Source: an uncultured Subdoligranulum sp. (GTDB lineage: Bacteria; Bacillota; Clostridia; Oscillospirales; Ruminococcaceae). From it: a DNA stretch of 64,000 bases. The notes beneath the pieces were generated by a model. The model was not told where the DNA came from. It did no database searches and saw only the letters and a list, made by a program, of their open reading frames with translations. The position numbers and the translations under genes are program-made. The stretch's first letter is position 1; each line of letters begins with the position of its first letter. Positions 8,750 to 17,308 of this stretch are shown piece after piece. Where the stretch lies: NCBI GenBank assembly GCA_900545545.1, contig UQZO01000011.1, positions 1-64,000 of the forward strand, read 5' to 3'.

Positions 8750-11146
8750 ATGAAACCACATGCCATCCGCACCGTTTACGTCGTGCATCACTCCCACACC
8801 GACATTGGCTACACCGACCTGCAGGAGCACGTCATCGCCCTGCAGGTGGACTACATCCGCAGCGCCCTGCGCCTGATGCAGGACGATGCCAACGCGGATT
8901 TCCGCTGGAACTGCGAAACGCTGTACTGCGTGGAGGAATTCTTCCGCACCGCCACCCCCGAGGAGCAGGAGCAATTTCTGGCGCTGGCCGCGGAGGGGCG
9001 GCTGGGCCTTTCGGCCAACTACCTGAACTTCACCGACCTGCTGGACTGCGGCATCTTTGGCCGCCGCCTGGCGGCCTGGCGGGAACGGTTTGCCCAGGCG
9101 GGCATCACGCTGAACACCGCCATGTGCGCCGACATCAACGGCCTGTCCATGGGCCAGCGGGACGCCATGCTGGACAACGGCATCGAGTTCCTGTACACCA
9201 ACATCCACTGCCACCACGGCATGTACCCCCTGTACCAGAACCAGAACGCCTATTTCTGGGAGAATGCCGCCGGCCGCCGGATGCTGGTCTGGAACGGCGA
9301 GCACTACAACCTGGGCAATGTGCTGGGCCTGCGCCCCAACCACATCCCCAACTTCATGACCCAGGACCGTCTGGGCAACGGCCCCGCCCCGCAGGATGAT
9401 ATGGAGGCCCTGGCCCAGAACCTGGACAACTACCTGACCGAGTGCGAGGAGAACGGCTACCCCTACGACTTTATTCTGGCCTCGGTTTCCGGCGTGTTCA
9501 GCGACAACGCCCCGCCGGAACCGCTGATCCTGCAAACCATCCAGGGCTACAACCAGAAGTACGGCGAAACCGTGCAGGTGCGGATGGTCAGCCTGCAGGA
9601 ACTGTACGCCGCCATTGCCCCCAAACTGCAGGGTGCGCCGGTCTACCGCGGCGACCTGAACGACTGGTGGGCCAATGGCGTGGGCTCCACCCCCTATGCG
9701 GTGAAGCATTATCTGGGCGCCCGCCACAGCTATGAGCTGGCCCGCCGCCTGGACCCCCAGCTGGAAGCCCACGACCCTGACCTGACCCGTGAGGCCGAGG
9801 ACATCCTGCTGCTCTATGCCGAGCACACCTGGGGCCATTCCGCCAGCATCACCAATCCCTACGAGTCCATGGTGCTGGATCTGGACAGCCGCAAAAACGG
9901 CTACGCCAGCCGCGCCCACGAGGCAGCCGCCCGTATGCTGGGCCGGATTGCCCGGGACCAGGGGGACATTCTGCGCTACTACGCCACCGACGGCGCCATC
10001 CGCGTGCAGAACCCCACCGACTGCACCGGGCCGATGGCCGTGGAATTCTATGTGGAAACGCTGCCCGCCGGGCTGCCGGATGCCATCGTCCGCACCGAGG
10101 ACGGCCGCGAGCTGCGCTGCCAGGTCAGCCCCCATCCCCGCGGACGGCGCATCTCCTTTGTGGATACCTTTGCCCCCGGCGAAGTAAAGCGGTATACTTA
10201 TCACAAGAAAGCCGCCGAAGAACAGCGGCTGAACACCCGCCACTGCTATGTGGGCGCCGAGCGCATCCGGGATATTGTGAACGACTTTGACCCCGTGACC
10301 TACCGCCTGCCCTACGAGTTCGAGAATCCGTTCTTCCGCCTGGAATACCAGGTAGGCAAGGGCCTGTGCCGCCTGTACGACAAGCGCAGCGGCCGGGACC
10401 TGCTGCCGCAGGAAGGCGTGCCCTTCTTCACCCCGGTGTACGAGTGCACCCCCGTGCGCCCCGGCGTCACCGACGTCTACGAGGAGCGCCGCTTGCTGGG
10501 CCGCAACATCCGCGGTCAGCATGCCAAGCAGTACCCCGCCGTGCTGGAGGAAGTGGTCTGCGAGGAACGCGGCCCGGTGTTCACCATCCTGCGGCTGCGC
10601 GGCAGCATGCCCGGCAGCGTGCACTGCGATGTGGTGCTGAAACTGTACGAGGAGCTGCCCCGTATCGACCTGCGGCTGGAACTGGGCAAGACCCTTTCCA
10701 CCGATATCGAGAGCGTCTACCTGCCCCTGACGCTGGACCTGCCCGACCACGAGCTGTGGCTGCGCAAAGGCGGCCGGGAAGCCATGCGCCCCGGCGTGGA
10801 CCAGCTGCCCGGCACCAACATGGAGTACAGCATGAGCGACGACGGCCTCGCCTGGGTGGGTGAATCCGGCAGTGTGCTGCTGGCCGCCCACGACACCCCG
10901 CTGTACTACTTCGGCGCGCTGAAGCATCACCCCATCCGGCTGTGCCAGCGCCTGCCCGAAGACAACCACCGCCCGGTGTGGAGCTGGCTGATGAACAACA
11001 CCTGGGAAACCAACTTCAAGCTGGACCTTTCGGGCTTTGCCGAGTATCGCTACACCCTGTGGCTGACCGATGACACGGACCCCGAGCAGGCCATGAACAC
11101 CCTGCACGAGCGCCAGTTTGACCCGGTGGTGCGCATTATCGGATAA
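8750..11146 (+). CDS. Glycoside hydrolase family 38 alpha-mannosidase-like protein
   Basis: A 798-residue cytoplasmic enzyme without a signal peptide. The N-terminal (beta/alpha)7 domain carries the zinc motif HTD (His16 and Asp18 in HSHTDIGYTD). The probable nucleophile Asp is near residue 128 in CADINGLS, and a further zinc His lies in EHTWGHSAS near 360. The beta-rich C-terminal half is typical of GH38. The family cleaves alpha-mannosides, often after import of N-glycan fragments. It is the last gene of the isomerase-GntR operon. I start at the second ATG because TGAGG lies 9 bases before it, whereas the upstream ATG at 8735 overlaps that site. Confidence 0.88.
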   Translation: MKPHAIRTVYVVHHSHTDIGYTDLQEHVIALQVDYIRSALRLMQDDANADFRWNCETLYCVEEFFRTATPEEQEQFLALAAEGRLGLSANYLNFTDLLDCGIFGRRLAAWRERFAQAGITLNTAMCADINGLSMGQRDAMLDNGIEFLYTNIHCHHGMYPLYQNQNAYFWENAAGRRMLVWNGEHYNLGNVLGLRPNHIPNFMTQDRLGNGPAPQDDMEALAQNLDNYLTECEENGYPYDFILASVSGVFSDNAPPEPLILQTIQGYNQKYGETVQVRMVSLQELYAAIAPKLQGAPVYRGDLNDWWANGVGSTPYAVKHYLGARHSYELARRLDPQLEAHDPDLTREAEDILLLYAEHTWGHSASITNPYESMVLDLDSRKNGYASRAHEAAARMLGRIARDQGDILRYYATDGAIRVQNPTDCTGPMAVEFYVETLPAGLPDAIVRTEDGRELRCQVSPHPRGRRISFVDTFAPGEVKRYTYHKKAAEEQRLNTRHCYVGAERIRDIVNDFDPVTYRLPYEFENPFFRLEYQVGKGLCRLYDKRSGRDLLPQEGVPFFTPVYECTPVRPGVTDVYEERRLLGRNIRGQHAKQYPAVLEEVVCEERGPVFTILRLRGSMPGSVHCDVVLKLYEELPRIDLRLELGKTLSTDIESVYLPLTLDLPDHELWLRKGGREAMRPGVDQLPGTNMEYSMSDDGLAWVGESGSVLLAAHDTPLYYFGALKHHPIRLCQRLPEDNHRPVWSWLMNNTWETNFKLDLSGFAEYRYTLWLTDDTDPEQAMNTLHERQFDPVVRIIG

Positions 11147-11164
11147 CAAGCTTCTTCCTCCTCT

Positions 11165-11201
11165 CATGCGTCGCTGCTTCGGCAGCGGCGCATGCTTTTT
11201 T
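11165..11201 (+). terminator. Terminator of the mannoside operon
   Basis: A 13-bp stem (11165-11177 with 11182-11194, one G-T pair) is closed by a stable TTCG tetraloop and followed by TTTTTT. It lies 18 bases after the mannosidase stop. Confidence 0.92.
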
Positions 11202-11210
11202 GTCTGCCTC

Positions 11211-11239
11211 TTGACCCACCCGCGGCAGGGTGGTATGCT
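11211..11239 (+). promoter_or_regulatory. Promoter of the 2-hydroxyacid dehydrogenase gene
   Basis: TTGACC (11211-11216) and TATGCT (11234-11239) with a 17-base spacer, placed right after the preceding terminator. Confidence 0.8.
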
Positions 11240-11317
11240 CAGAACAGAGAGATTGCGCACAGACAACACCGCGGGCCGCGCCCTGCGGTGGGAGGAAAAA
11301 GAAAGAAGGAATCCTGT

Positions 11318-12268
11318 ATGAGCAAAATCGTCATCATGGAATCGCTGGGCATCTCGGCCCAGGAGCTGGCCACCCGCAAGGCCCCCTTTGAGGCCCAGGG
11401 CCACACCTTTGTGGACTACGAGAAAACCACCGACCGCGCCGCCCTGATCGAGGAAGCCAAAGACGCCGACGCCATGATCCTGGCCAACATGCCCATGCCC
11501 GGTGAGGTCATTGCCGCCTGCGACAAGCTGAAATTCATTGATGTGGCCTTCACCGGCGTGGACCACGTGGGGCTGGACGCCGCCCGGGAAAAGGGCATCG
11601 CCGTCAGCAATGCCTCGGGCTACTCCAACGAGGCGGTGGCCGAGCTGGTGCTGGGCATGGTGCTCTCCCTCAGCCGCAACATGACCGCTGTGGAGCAGCG
11701 CTGCCGCGACGGCAAGACCAAGGACGGCCTGGTGGGCGGCGAGCTCAAGGGCAAGACCGTGGGCATTGTGGGCCTGGGCAAGATCGGCAGCCGCTCGGCG
11801 GAACTGTTCCACGCCTTCGGCTGCAAGGTGCTGGCCCACAGCCGCACCGTCCACACCGACGCCCCGGAGTATGTACAGCAGGTCAGCCTAGAAGAACTGC
11901 TGGCCCAGGCCGACATTGTGGTGCTGCACTGCCCGCTGAACGACAGCACCCGCGGCATGATCAACGCTGAAAAACTGGCCCTGATGAAACCCACCGCCAT
12001 GCTCATCAACGTGGCCCGCGGCCCGGTGGTGGTGGCCAAAGACCTGGCCGATGCCCTGAACAACGGCGTCATTGCCGCGGCGGGCATCGACGTCTTTGAC
12101 AAGGAACCGCCGCTGGACGCCGACGAGCCGCTGCTGCACTGCAAGAACTGCCTGGTCGCCCCCCACGTGGCCTTTGCCACCCGGGAGAGCATGACCCTAC
12201 GCGCCGAGATCGTCTTTGACAACCTGGCCGCCTGGATGGACGGCAAACAGAAAAACGTGATTCCGTAA
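11318..12268 (+). CDS. D-isomer-specific 2-hydroxyacid dehydrogenase
   Basis: A 316-residue NAD-dependent dehydrogenase of the D-lactate/phosphoglycerate dehydrogenase family. The coenzyme domain (about residues 100-285) has GIVGLGKIGS, then the catalytic Arg in NVARGPVV, the Glu in FDKEPPL and the His in VAPHVAF, so the Arg-Glu-His triad is complete. There is no ACT or other C-terminal regulatory domain, which argues against a classical serine-pathway SerA. The substrate could be glyoxylate, hydroxypyruvate or a branched 2-keto acid. The start at 11318 comes before the N-terminal catalytic lobe and follows AAGAAGGA; upstream in-frame codons are in the promoter region. Confidence 0.9.
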   Translation: MSKIVIMESLGISAQELATRKAPFEAQGHTFVDYEKTTDRAALIEEAKDADAMILANMPMPGEVIAACDKLKFIDVAFTGVDHVGLDAAREKGIAVSNASGYSNEAVAELVLGMVLSLSRNMTAVEQRCRDGKTKDGLVGGELKGKTVGIVGLGKIGSRSAELFHAFGCKVLAHSRTVHTDAPEYVQQVSLEELLAQADIVVLHCPLNDSTRGMINAEKLALMKPTAMLINVARGPVVVAKDLADALNNGVIAAAGIDVFDKEPPLDADEPLLHCKNCLVAPHVAFATRESMTLRAEIVFDNLAAWMDGKQKNVIP

Positions 12269-12273
12269 AAGAT

Positions 12274-12320
12274 AATACGCCCTGTTATATTCAGTACGAA
12301 TATAACAGATCGTATTTTTT
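12274..12320 (+). terminator. Terminator after the 2-hydroxyacid dehydrogenase gene
   Basis: An AT-rich interrupted stem (AATACG...TGTTATATTC with GAATATAACA...CGTATT) ends in TTTTTT. It lies between convergent genes and can act on both strands, though the T-run favours the plus strand. Confidence 0.8.
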
Positions 12321-12325
12321 GCATT

Positions 12326-13009
12326 TTACAGTTTCACCGGCACCGGCCGCGCCAGGGTCAGGCTGTCGGGGGTGACGTCGCACTCCATGGCCAGCACCTC
12401 CACGCCGTGTTCCGCCGCCCGGCGCAGCGCCTCCCCAAAGGCCGGGTGGGTGACATCGTTGGGGGCAAAATCCACCATGCCCGCCATCTGCAGCACAAAG
12501 CAGACCGCCGCCTCATAGCCTTCGCTGCGGCAGCGGGCCAGCTCTTCCAGATGTTTGACGCCCCGCAGCGTGGGCGCATCGGGAAAACGGGCGTGGCCGC
12601 CCTCTTCCAGCGTGACGCCCTTCACTTCCACGAAGCCCTTGCGGCCGTCGGCAGCTTCCCAGTAAAAGTCAAAGCGGGAGTTGCCCCACACCGTTTCGGG
12701 GCGCAGCAACGTCAGCCCCGGGCGGAATGCCCCGGTCCGGGCCCACTCGGCAAAGACCTTGTTGGTGGCCTGGGAATCCATGTTCACCAGCAGCGGGCCT
12801 TTTTCCACCGCCACCAGATCGTACTTCGTCTTGCGGGCAGGGTTGTCCCCCGCGGCCAGGTAGACGGTGGTTCCCGGCACCAGCAGTTCCCGGCAGCGGC
12901 CGGTGTTCTTTACATGGACGGTCTGGGGTTCGCCGTCCAGCAGGACCCTGGCCACAAAACGGTTGGGACGGGACAAAAAGGTTGCGGGGGTTACGGATGA
13001 ATACTGCAT
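12326..13009 (-). CDS. sfsA: SfsA, DNA/RNA nuclease (sugar fermentation stimulation protein A)
   Basis: A 227-residue protein of the usual SfsA length (about 230). The N-terminal OB-fold region has FVARVLLDGEPQTVHVKNTGRC. The C-terminal PD-(D/E)xK-like nuclease core shows NSRFDFYW and FVEVKGVTL, where the E-V-K matches the nuclease motif. Originally described as stimulating maltose use in E. coli; nuclease activity is suggested by fold. The start at 13009 follows AGGAGG by six bases; the longer upstream frame overlaps its promoter and is not used. It is monocistronic and divergent from isocitrate dehydrogenase. Confidence 0.93.
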   Translation of the reverse strand: MQYSSVTPATFLSRPNRFVARVLLDGEPQTVHVKNTGRCRELLVPGTTVYLAAGDNPARKTKYDLVAVEKGPLLVNMDSQATNKVFAEWARTGAFRPGLTLLRPETVWGNSRFDFYWEAADGRKGFVEVKGVTLEEGGHARFPDAPTLRGVKHLEELARCRSEGYEAAVCFVLQMAGMVDFAPNDVTHPAFGEALRRAAEHGVEVLAMECDVTPDSLTLARPVPVKL

Positions 13010-13042
13010 GGCTGCCTCCTGCCTGTGGATTGTACTAGGGTG

Positions 13043-13071
13043 AGTATAGCACCGGGCGGGGCTTGTGGCAA
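13043..13071 (-). promoter_or_regulatory. Promoter of sfsA
   Basis: On the minus strand TTGCCA (13066-13071) and TATACT (13043-13048) are 17 bases apart, about 34 bases before the start codon. Confidence 0.78.
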
Positions 13072-13107
13072 GCGGCCCCCGGGGCGGGATTCTGTGCGGT
13101 TTGCCGC

Positions 13108-13136
13108 TTGCGCAATCCAGCGGCACGCATTATAAT
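13108..13136 (+). promoter_or_regulatory. Promoter of icd
   Basis: TTGCGC (13108-13113) and a perfect TATAAT (13131-13136) with a 17-base spacer, giving a leader of about 75 bases. Confidence 0.8.
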
Positions 13137-13217
13137 AGTTTGTATCGGAAAAATAACGACCTGCCGGGAATCCATCGCGTCGGTTCCGCCGGGTTGAGAG
13201 AAATGAGGAAAGTGCCA

Positions 13218-14432
13218 ATGGAAAAGATCAAGATGACCACTCCCCTGGTGGAGATGGACGGCGACGAAATGACCCGCATCCTGTGGAAGCAGATCAAGGA
13301 CGAAGTCATTCTGCCCTTTGTGGAGCTGAAGACCGAGTACTATGATCTGGGCCTTGTCCACCGGGAGGAAACCAAGGACCAGGTCACCGTGGACGCCGCC
13401 AACGCCAACAAAAAGTACGGCGTGGCCGTAAAGTGCGCCACCATCACCCCCAACGCCCAGCGCGTGAAGGAGTACAACCTCTCCCAGATGTGGAAGAGCC
13501 CCAACGGCACCATCCGCGCCATCCTGGACGGCACGGTGTTCCGTGCCCCCATCATGGTCAAGGGCATCTCCCCCGTGGTGCGCACCTGGCAGAAGCCCAT
13601 CACCATCGCCCGCCACGCCTTCGGTGATGTCTACCGCGCCACCGAGTACCGCGTACCCGGCCCCGGCAAGGCGGAACTGCTCTTCACCGCTGCCGACGGC
13701 ACCACCTTCCGGGAGACCATCAATGATTTTGACGGCGCCGGTGTGATCCAGGGCCAGTTCAACAAGGACAGCTCCATATCCAGCTTTGCCCGTTCCTGCT
13801 TCCAGTTTGCCGTGGATACCAAGCAGGACCTGTGGTTCTCCACCAAGGATACCATCTCCAAACAGTATGACCACACTTTCAAGGATATTTTCCAGGAAAT
13901 TTACGACGCCGAGTACAAGGAGAAATTCGAGGCCCTGGGCATCGAGTATTTCTACACCCTCATCGACGACGCCGTGGCCCGCGTCATCCGCAGCAAGGGC
14001 GGCTTTATCTGGGCCTGCAAGAACTACGACGGCGACGTGATGAGCGATATGGTCTCCACCGCCTTCGGCTCCCTGGCCATGATGACCTCGGTGCTGGTCT
14101 CCCCCGACGGCAACTACGAGTACGAGGCCGCCCACGGCACCGTGACCCGCCACTACTACAAGTACCTCAAGGGCGAGGAAACTTCCACCAACCCGGTGGC
14201 CACCCTGTTTGCCTGGTCCGGTGCACTGCGCAAGCGCGGCGAGCTGGACGGCATCGACGCCCTGGGCCGCTTTGCCGATGCGCTGGAAAAAGCCACCATC
14301 GACACCATTGAGTCCGGCGTGATGACCGGCGACCTGTGCGCCATGTGGGAGGGCGAAGCCCCCGCCCGCAAGGTGACCTCGCTGCAGTTCCTGCAGGAGA
14401 TCCGCGGCCGCCTGGAAAAAGCCCTGGCCTGA
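13218..14432 (+). CDS. icd: NADP-dependent isocitrate dehydrogenase (eukaryote-like type)
   Basis: A 404-residue cytoplasmic enzyme that decarboxylates isocitrate to 2-oxoglutarate with NADPH formation. It belongs to the subgroup that includes animal IDH1/2: MDGDEMTRILW at the N-terminus, the substrate loop SPNGTIRAILDGTVFR near residues 93-110, metal-binding Asp residues in DDAVAR and NYDGDVMSD, and the NADP segment EAAHGTVTRHY. The length is right for the family. In an anaerobe it most likely supplies 2-oxoglutarate for glutamate synthesis. GAGG nine bases upstream supports the 13218 start over the much longer upstream frame, which overlaps the promoter. Confidence 0.95.
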   Translation: MEKIKMTTPLVEMDGDEMTRILWKQIKDEVILPFVELKTEYYDLGLVHREETKDQVTVDAANANKKYGVAVKCATITPNAQRVKEYNLSQMWKSPNGTIRAILDGTVFRAPIMVKGISPVVRTWQKPITIARHAFGDVYRATEYRVPGPGKAELLFTAADGTTFRETINDFDGAGVIQGQFNKDSSISSFARSCFQFAVDTKQDLWFSTKDTISKQYDHTFKDIFQEIYDAEYKEKFEALGIEYFYTLIDDAVARVIRSKGGFIWACKNYDGDVMSDMVSTAFGSLAMMTSVLVSPDGNYEYEAAHGTVTRHYYKYLKGEETSTNPVATLFAWSGALRKRGELDGIDALGRFADALEKATIDTIESGVMTGDLCAMWEGEAPARKVTSLQFLQEIRGRLEKALA

Positions 14433-14440
14433 TTTTTTCC

Positions 14441-14483
14441 TGCCGGAACCAGTAAGCCTCGGGGTGGCATGCTGGTTCCGGCA
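14441..14483 (+). terminator. Hairpin between icd and the methyltransferase gene
   Basis: The arms 14441-14452 and 14472-14483 pair perfectly (12 bp) with a second small stem inside. Only a weak T-rich tail follows, and the next ribosome site is 10 bases on, so it may attenuate rather than end transcription. Confidence 0.6.
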
Positions 14484-14507
14484 GTTCTTGTTGAGGAGGT
14501 ACCACCG

Positions 14508-15158
14508 ATGCTGGAACGGATGGAGGATTTTTTCAACAGCCGGTTGGACGGGTATGAAGAACACCAGCTCCACGCCATTGAGCAGGCGCAGGCATTCTAT
14601 CCCCTGACGGCCCGCTGCCTGCCCCAGGCCCCGGGGGCCCGGGTGCTGGACCTGGGCTGCGGCACCGGGCTGGAACTGGAGTACTATTTTGCCATGAACC
14701 CCACCGCCCGCGTGACGGGCATCGACTTGGCCGGAGAGATGCTGAACGCCCTGGCGGCCAAATTTCCGGACAAAGAGCTGACGCTGCGGCAGGGTTCCTA
14801 CTTTGATCTGCCCTTGGGCGAGGGGCTGTACGACGGCGTGGTATCGGTAGAATCCCTGCACCATTTCACCCAGGCCCAAAAAATTCCCCTGTACCGTAAG
14901 GTGCTGGCAGCTCTGATGCCGGGCGGCTATTTTGTGCTGACCGATTATTTTGCCCAGTCCGACGAACAGGAAGCCTTCTTCCAGGCAGAACTGCTGCGCC
15001 TGAAAGAAGACCAGGGCATTCGGGACGATGCCTTTTACCACTACGACACGCCCCTGACCGTTCCCCACGAGATCCAGGCCCTGGAACAGGCCGGTTTTAC
15101 CCGTGTGGAGATATTGGGCCAGTGGGGGCCTACCCATCTGCTGAAAGCCCGGACCTGA
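14508..15158 (+). CDS. Class I SAM-dependent methyltransferase
   Basis: A 216-residue methyltransferase with the standard Rossmann order: motif I VLDLGCGTGLELEYY near residues 44-58, the acidic ribose-binding Asp in TGIDLAGEM, then YDGVVSVESLHHF as post-motif II and GGYFVLTDYF as motif III. Methyl acceptor is unknown; the fold resembles small-molecule methyltransferases. There is no promoter in the 75-base gap after icd, so it is probably read from the icd transcript across the hairpin. GAGGAGG eight bases upstream sets the start. Confidence 0.88.
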   Translation: MLERMEDFFNSRLDGYEEHQLHAIEQAQAFYPLTARCLPQAPGARVLDLGCGTGLELEYYFAMNPTARVTGIDLAGEMLNALAAKFPDKELTLRQGSYFDLPLGEGLYDGVVSVESLHHFTQAQKIPLYRKVLAALMPGGYFVLTDYFAQSDEQEAFFQAELLRLKEDQGIRDDAFYHYDTPLTVPHEIQALEQAGFTRVEILGQWGPTHLLKART

Positions 15159-15173
15159 TTTTTTACAAACCAC

Positions 15174-15210
15174 AAAAGCCGTGTCCCGCAAAAGCGGGGC
15201 ACGGCTTTTT
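15174..15210 (+). terminator. Terminator after the methyltransferase gene
   Basis: A 16-bp stem (15174-15189 with 15194-15209, one G-T pair) with an AAAA loop, followed by T's. Confidence 0.9.
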
Positions 15211-15221
15211 GCATCCGCAAA

Positions 15222-15260
15222 AAAGACCGGCGGCGGAGAAAGTCTCCGCTGCCGGTCTTT
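15222..15260 (-). terminator. Terminator of the small 68-residue gene
   Basis: An 18-bp stem (15222-15239 with 15243-15260, one mismatch). On the minus strand it is followed by TTTTTT, and it lies 15 bases after the small gene's stop. Confidence 0.85.
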
Positions 15261-15275
15261 GTGCAAGCTGTGGGT

Positions 15276-15482
15276 TTAAAACAGCCAGATGTTATTTTCC
15301 AGACCTTTCAGCCGGGCTTTGTAGTCCCGGACCAGTTCCTCGGTGTTTTCGCCGTCCGGGAAGGTGATGAGATAGTCCTCCCCCGCCGGGTGAAAGCCTA
15401 CGATCCCTGCCAGGCCCGCCATTTCGGCCACCTTGATGAGGGTATGATAATCGTACTCTTTGGAACTGATCAAAACATTCAT
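15276..15482 (-). CDS. Small protein of unknown function (68 residues)
   Basis: I do not recognise this protein. It starts MNVLISSKEYDYHTLIKVAEMAG and is acidic and soluble, with alternating helix and strand, no Cys and no membrane segment. AAAGGAG about 9 bases before the ATG at 15482, its own promoter and its own terminator make it a real gene. Codon use matches its neighbours. It lies downstream of the aconitase X operon in the same direction but is separately transcribed. Confidence 0.72.
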   Translation of the reverse strand: MNVLISSKEYDYHTLIKVAEMAGLAGIVGFHPAGEDYLITFPDGENTEELVRDYKARLKGLENNIWLF

Positions 15483-15542
15483 GGGGAACGCTCCTTTGCC
15501 GGGTCCTGCCTGTGCGGCATCGCTATGCAGGGCACTTGTATC

Positions 15543-15572
15543 AGTGTACCACAAACAGGCGGCGGGGTGCAA
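15543..15572 (-). promoter_or_regulatory. Promoter of the small 68-residue gene
   Basis: On the minus strand TTGCAC (15567-15572) and TACACT (15543-15548) are 18 bases apart. It abuts the stop codon of the aconitase X small subunit gene. Confidence 0.6.
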
Positions 15573-15575
15573 GCA

Positions 15576-16019
15576 TCAGTCCACGCAGACGACGCCGTTT
15601 TCCTTGATGGTGATGGTCATATCGTCCCGCACATAGTTGAGGAATTCCTCGCCCAGGCAGTCGATGACCGGCATCTGCACATTGTCCAGCCAGACGGCGG
15701 CCAGCACCGAACCGGCGGCGGCCAGGGAGTCGATGGGGTTGGAGAAGAGCAGGCAGGCCGGCTGGCGGTTCATGGAGCAGGCGCAGTAGAGCACCAGCCC
15801 GCCGGTGGTGGAACCGATGGTCTGGGGCAGGCAGAGGGCCTTGCCCGCCATCTGCTTGCCGTAGAGGTCGGGGTTGTTCTGGTCGCCGCAGGTGGCCTTT
15901 TTATCGCCGAACTGCAGGGCCTTCTGGAAAGAAGCCAGGGTGTTCAGTCCCCCGTGGGAAACCAGGGCCGGGGCGCTCACACAGCCCGGGGCCACCACAC
16001 GTCCGTGAAACTCTTTCAT
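15576..16019 (-). CDS. Aconitase X swivel subunit (DUF126 family)
   Basis: A 147-residue small subunit of a two-subunit aconitase X. It has the swivel-domain pattern with HGRVVAPGCVSAPALVS at the start and GSTTGGLVLYCAC in the middle; the Gly/Ser-rich loop contributes to substrate binding in the aconitase superfamily. Its start overlaps the stop of the catalytic subunit by four bases (ATGA), so translation is coupled. Bacterial AcnX enzymes are known as cis-3-hydroxy-L-proline dehydratases, and archaeal ones act on phosphomevalonate. Which applies here is not shown by sequence, but the bacterial reaction is the better guess. Confidence 0.88.
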   Translation of the reverse strand: MKEFHGRVVAPGCVSAPALVSHGGLNTLASFQKALQFGDKKATCGDQNNPDLYGKQMAGKALCLPQTIGSTTGGLVLYCACSMNRQPACLLFSNPIDSLAAAGSVLAAVWLDNVQMPVIDCLGEEFLNYVRDDMTITIKENGVVCVD

Positions 16020-17296
16020 GCGCGGGCGCCTCCTTTCGTGATCTGGGTGAGGATCTCATCCTCGGTATAATAGCGCGCCGTGGTGTAGGTGCGCAGCTTG
16101 TTGGAGCAGGTGATCACCGGCATCGGGCCGCAGAGGGGGTTGTTCATGTACATCAGCGGGCAGATGCAGGAGAGAATGACGCCCGTGGCGGCCAGGCGGG
16201 CCGCGTAGGGGGTGGCCTCAAAGGCTTTTTTGACGCCGGGGGCGGTGGTGAACACCGTGGGCACGCAGACCTTGCTGCGGCCGGTTTCCTGCAGCGCCGC
16301 TTCCAGCCGGTCGGTCCAGTCTTTCAGCTGCTGCAAACTCAGGTGGGGGCAGCCCACAAAGCAGAGCTTGGGGGCGGCGTCGGGATTTTTCCACACCAGG
16401 GGGTAGTTGTCCTTCACCCGCTGGAGCTCAGCGTCGTCGATGACATACTCCTGGGCGTCGGGGGCGATGAGGGCGGTGCCCTGCTCCTTCGCTTCGGGGG
16501 TCAGGCCGTCGATGTGGTAGAGCCCCACCGCGCCGTTGGAGGCGGTGGCTGCGCCGAAATCCTTGAGGTAGGCGCAGGCGGCATCGTCCAGCTCATTGCC
16601 CAGCCATTTATCAAGGCCGATGACGTAGGGCACATCCTCCATGACCTTCATGCCGATGGCGGAGCCCAGCAGCTGGGCTTCGGGCTTCTTGGTGGTTTTG
16701 ACCCGGATGACCCAGGTGGCCTTGCGGCCCTCGTCGGTGAGCAGGCCGAAGTAGGGCACATACCCGGCCACCGAGCCCATCAGGTCCATGATGCCGGAAT
16801 TGCGGTTGCACCGCGCCCCCAGCACCGAGTTGGCGTAGACCACGGCGGAGGATTCCGCCCAGCTGAGCACCTCGCCCTTTTGGGGGCGGTTGCCCTGCTC
16901 ATCCAGGTAGCAGGCGCAGCTGAAAGCGTCCTCGTTCATCAGGCCCAGTTTGCGCAGCTGGTCCTCGTAAAAATCCTGCTTGCTGTACATGAACTTTTTG
17001 AACACAAAGTTCTGCAAAAAGTTAGCGGGCACGTTGGGGTCCAGGGGACGGGGGTCCACCGAGAATTTCTGCCCCGAGACGGCCCCCGCCTCGATGAGCT
17101 GATTCATCAGGTCATACACCGGGCCCAGCGCCTTGAGGCCGAAAGATGTGACGAGGTGGTTGTACTGCGAAGTCACCGGCACCAGCTTTTCGGCGCCGAA
17201 GATTTCGCCGTACATGATCAGCGTCTTCATGACCTTGGCCATCGTTTCGCCCTGGGCGCCGTCCAGCATGGCCTGCTGTTCTTTGGTAAGTTCCAT
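16016..17296 (-). CDS. Aconitase X catalytic subunit (DUF521 family)
   Basis: A 426-residue catalytic subunit, matching the usual AcnX length. It opens with LTKEQQAMLDGAQGETMAKVMKTLIMYGEIFGAE, as in the family, and has scattered Cys (for example LGARCNRNSG, FVGCPHLS and SCICPLMYMNNP) placed where the Fe-S ligands are expected. It would dehydrate a hydroxy acid substrate together with the swivel subunit. AAGGAGG lies seven bases upstream and overlaps the stop of the preceding flavoprotein gene, which is 12 bases away, so all three genes form one operon. Confidence 0.9.
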   Translation of the reverse strand: MELTKEQQAMLDGAQGETMAKVMKTLIMYGEIFGAEKLVPVTSQYNHLVTSFGLKALGPVYDLMNQLIEAGAVSGQKFSVDPRPLDPNVPANFLQNFVFKKFMYSKQDFYEDQLRKLGLMNEDAFSCACYLDEQGNRPQKGEVLSWAESSAVVYANSVLGARCNRNSGIMDLMGSVAGYVPYFGLLTDEGRKATWVIRVKTTKKPEAQLLGSAIGMKVMEDVPYVIGLDKWLGNELDDAACAYLKDFGAATASNGAVGLYHIDGLTPEAKEQGTALIAPDAQEYVIDDAELQRVKDNYPLVWKNPDAAPKLCFVGCPHLSLQQLKDWTDRLEAALQETGRSKVCVPTVFTTAPGVKKAFEATPYAARLAATGVILSCICPLMYMNNPLCGPMPVITCSNKLRTYTTARYYTEDEILTQITKGGARA

Positions 17297-17308
17297 GGCA
17301 TTGCCTCC

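Noticed and set aside
8621..11854. A 1077-codon minus-strand open frame across the mannosidase and dehydrogenase genes
   Set aside because: It is rich in His, Gly, Val and Gln in the manner of antisense frames of GC-rich genes, has no domain signature or ribosome site, and covers genes with clear motifs.
13065..13217. An N-terminal extension of isocitrate dehydrogenase
   Set aside because: The extension would contain the promoter, and the family starts at about the MEKIKMTTPL region, which has a ribosome site.
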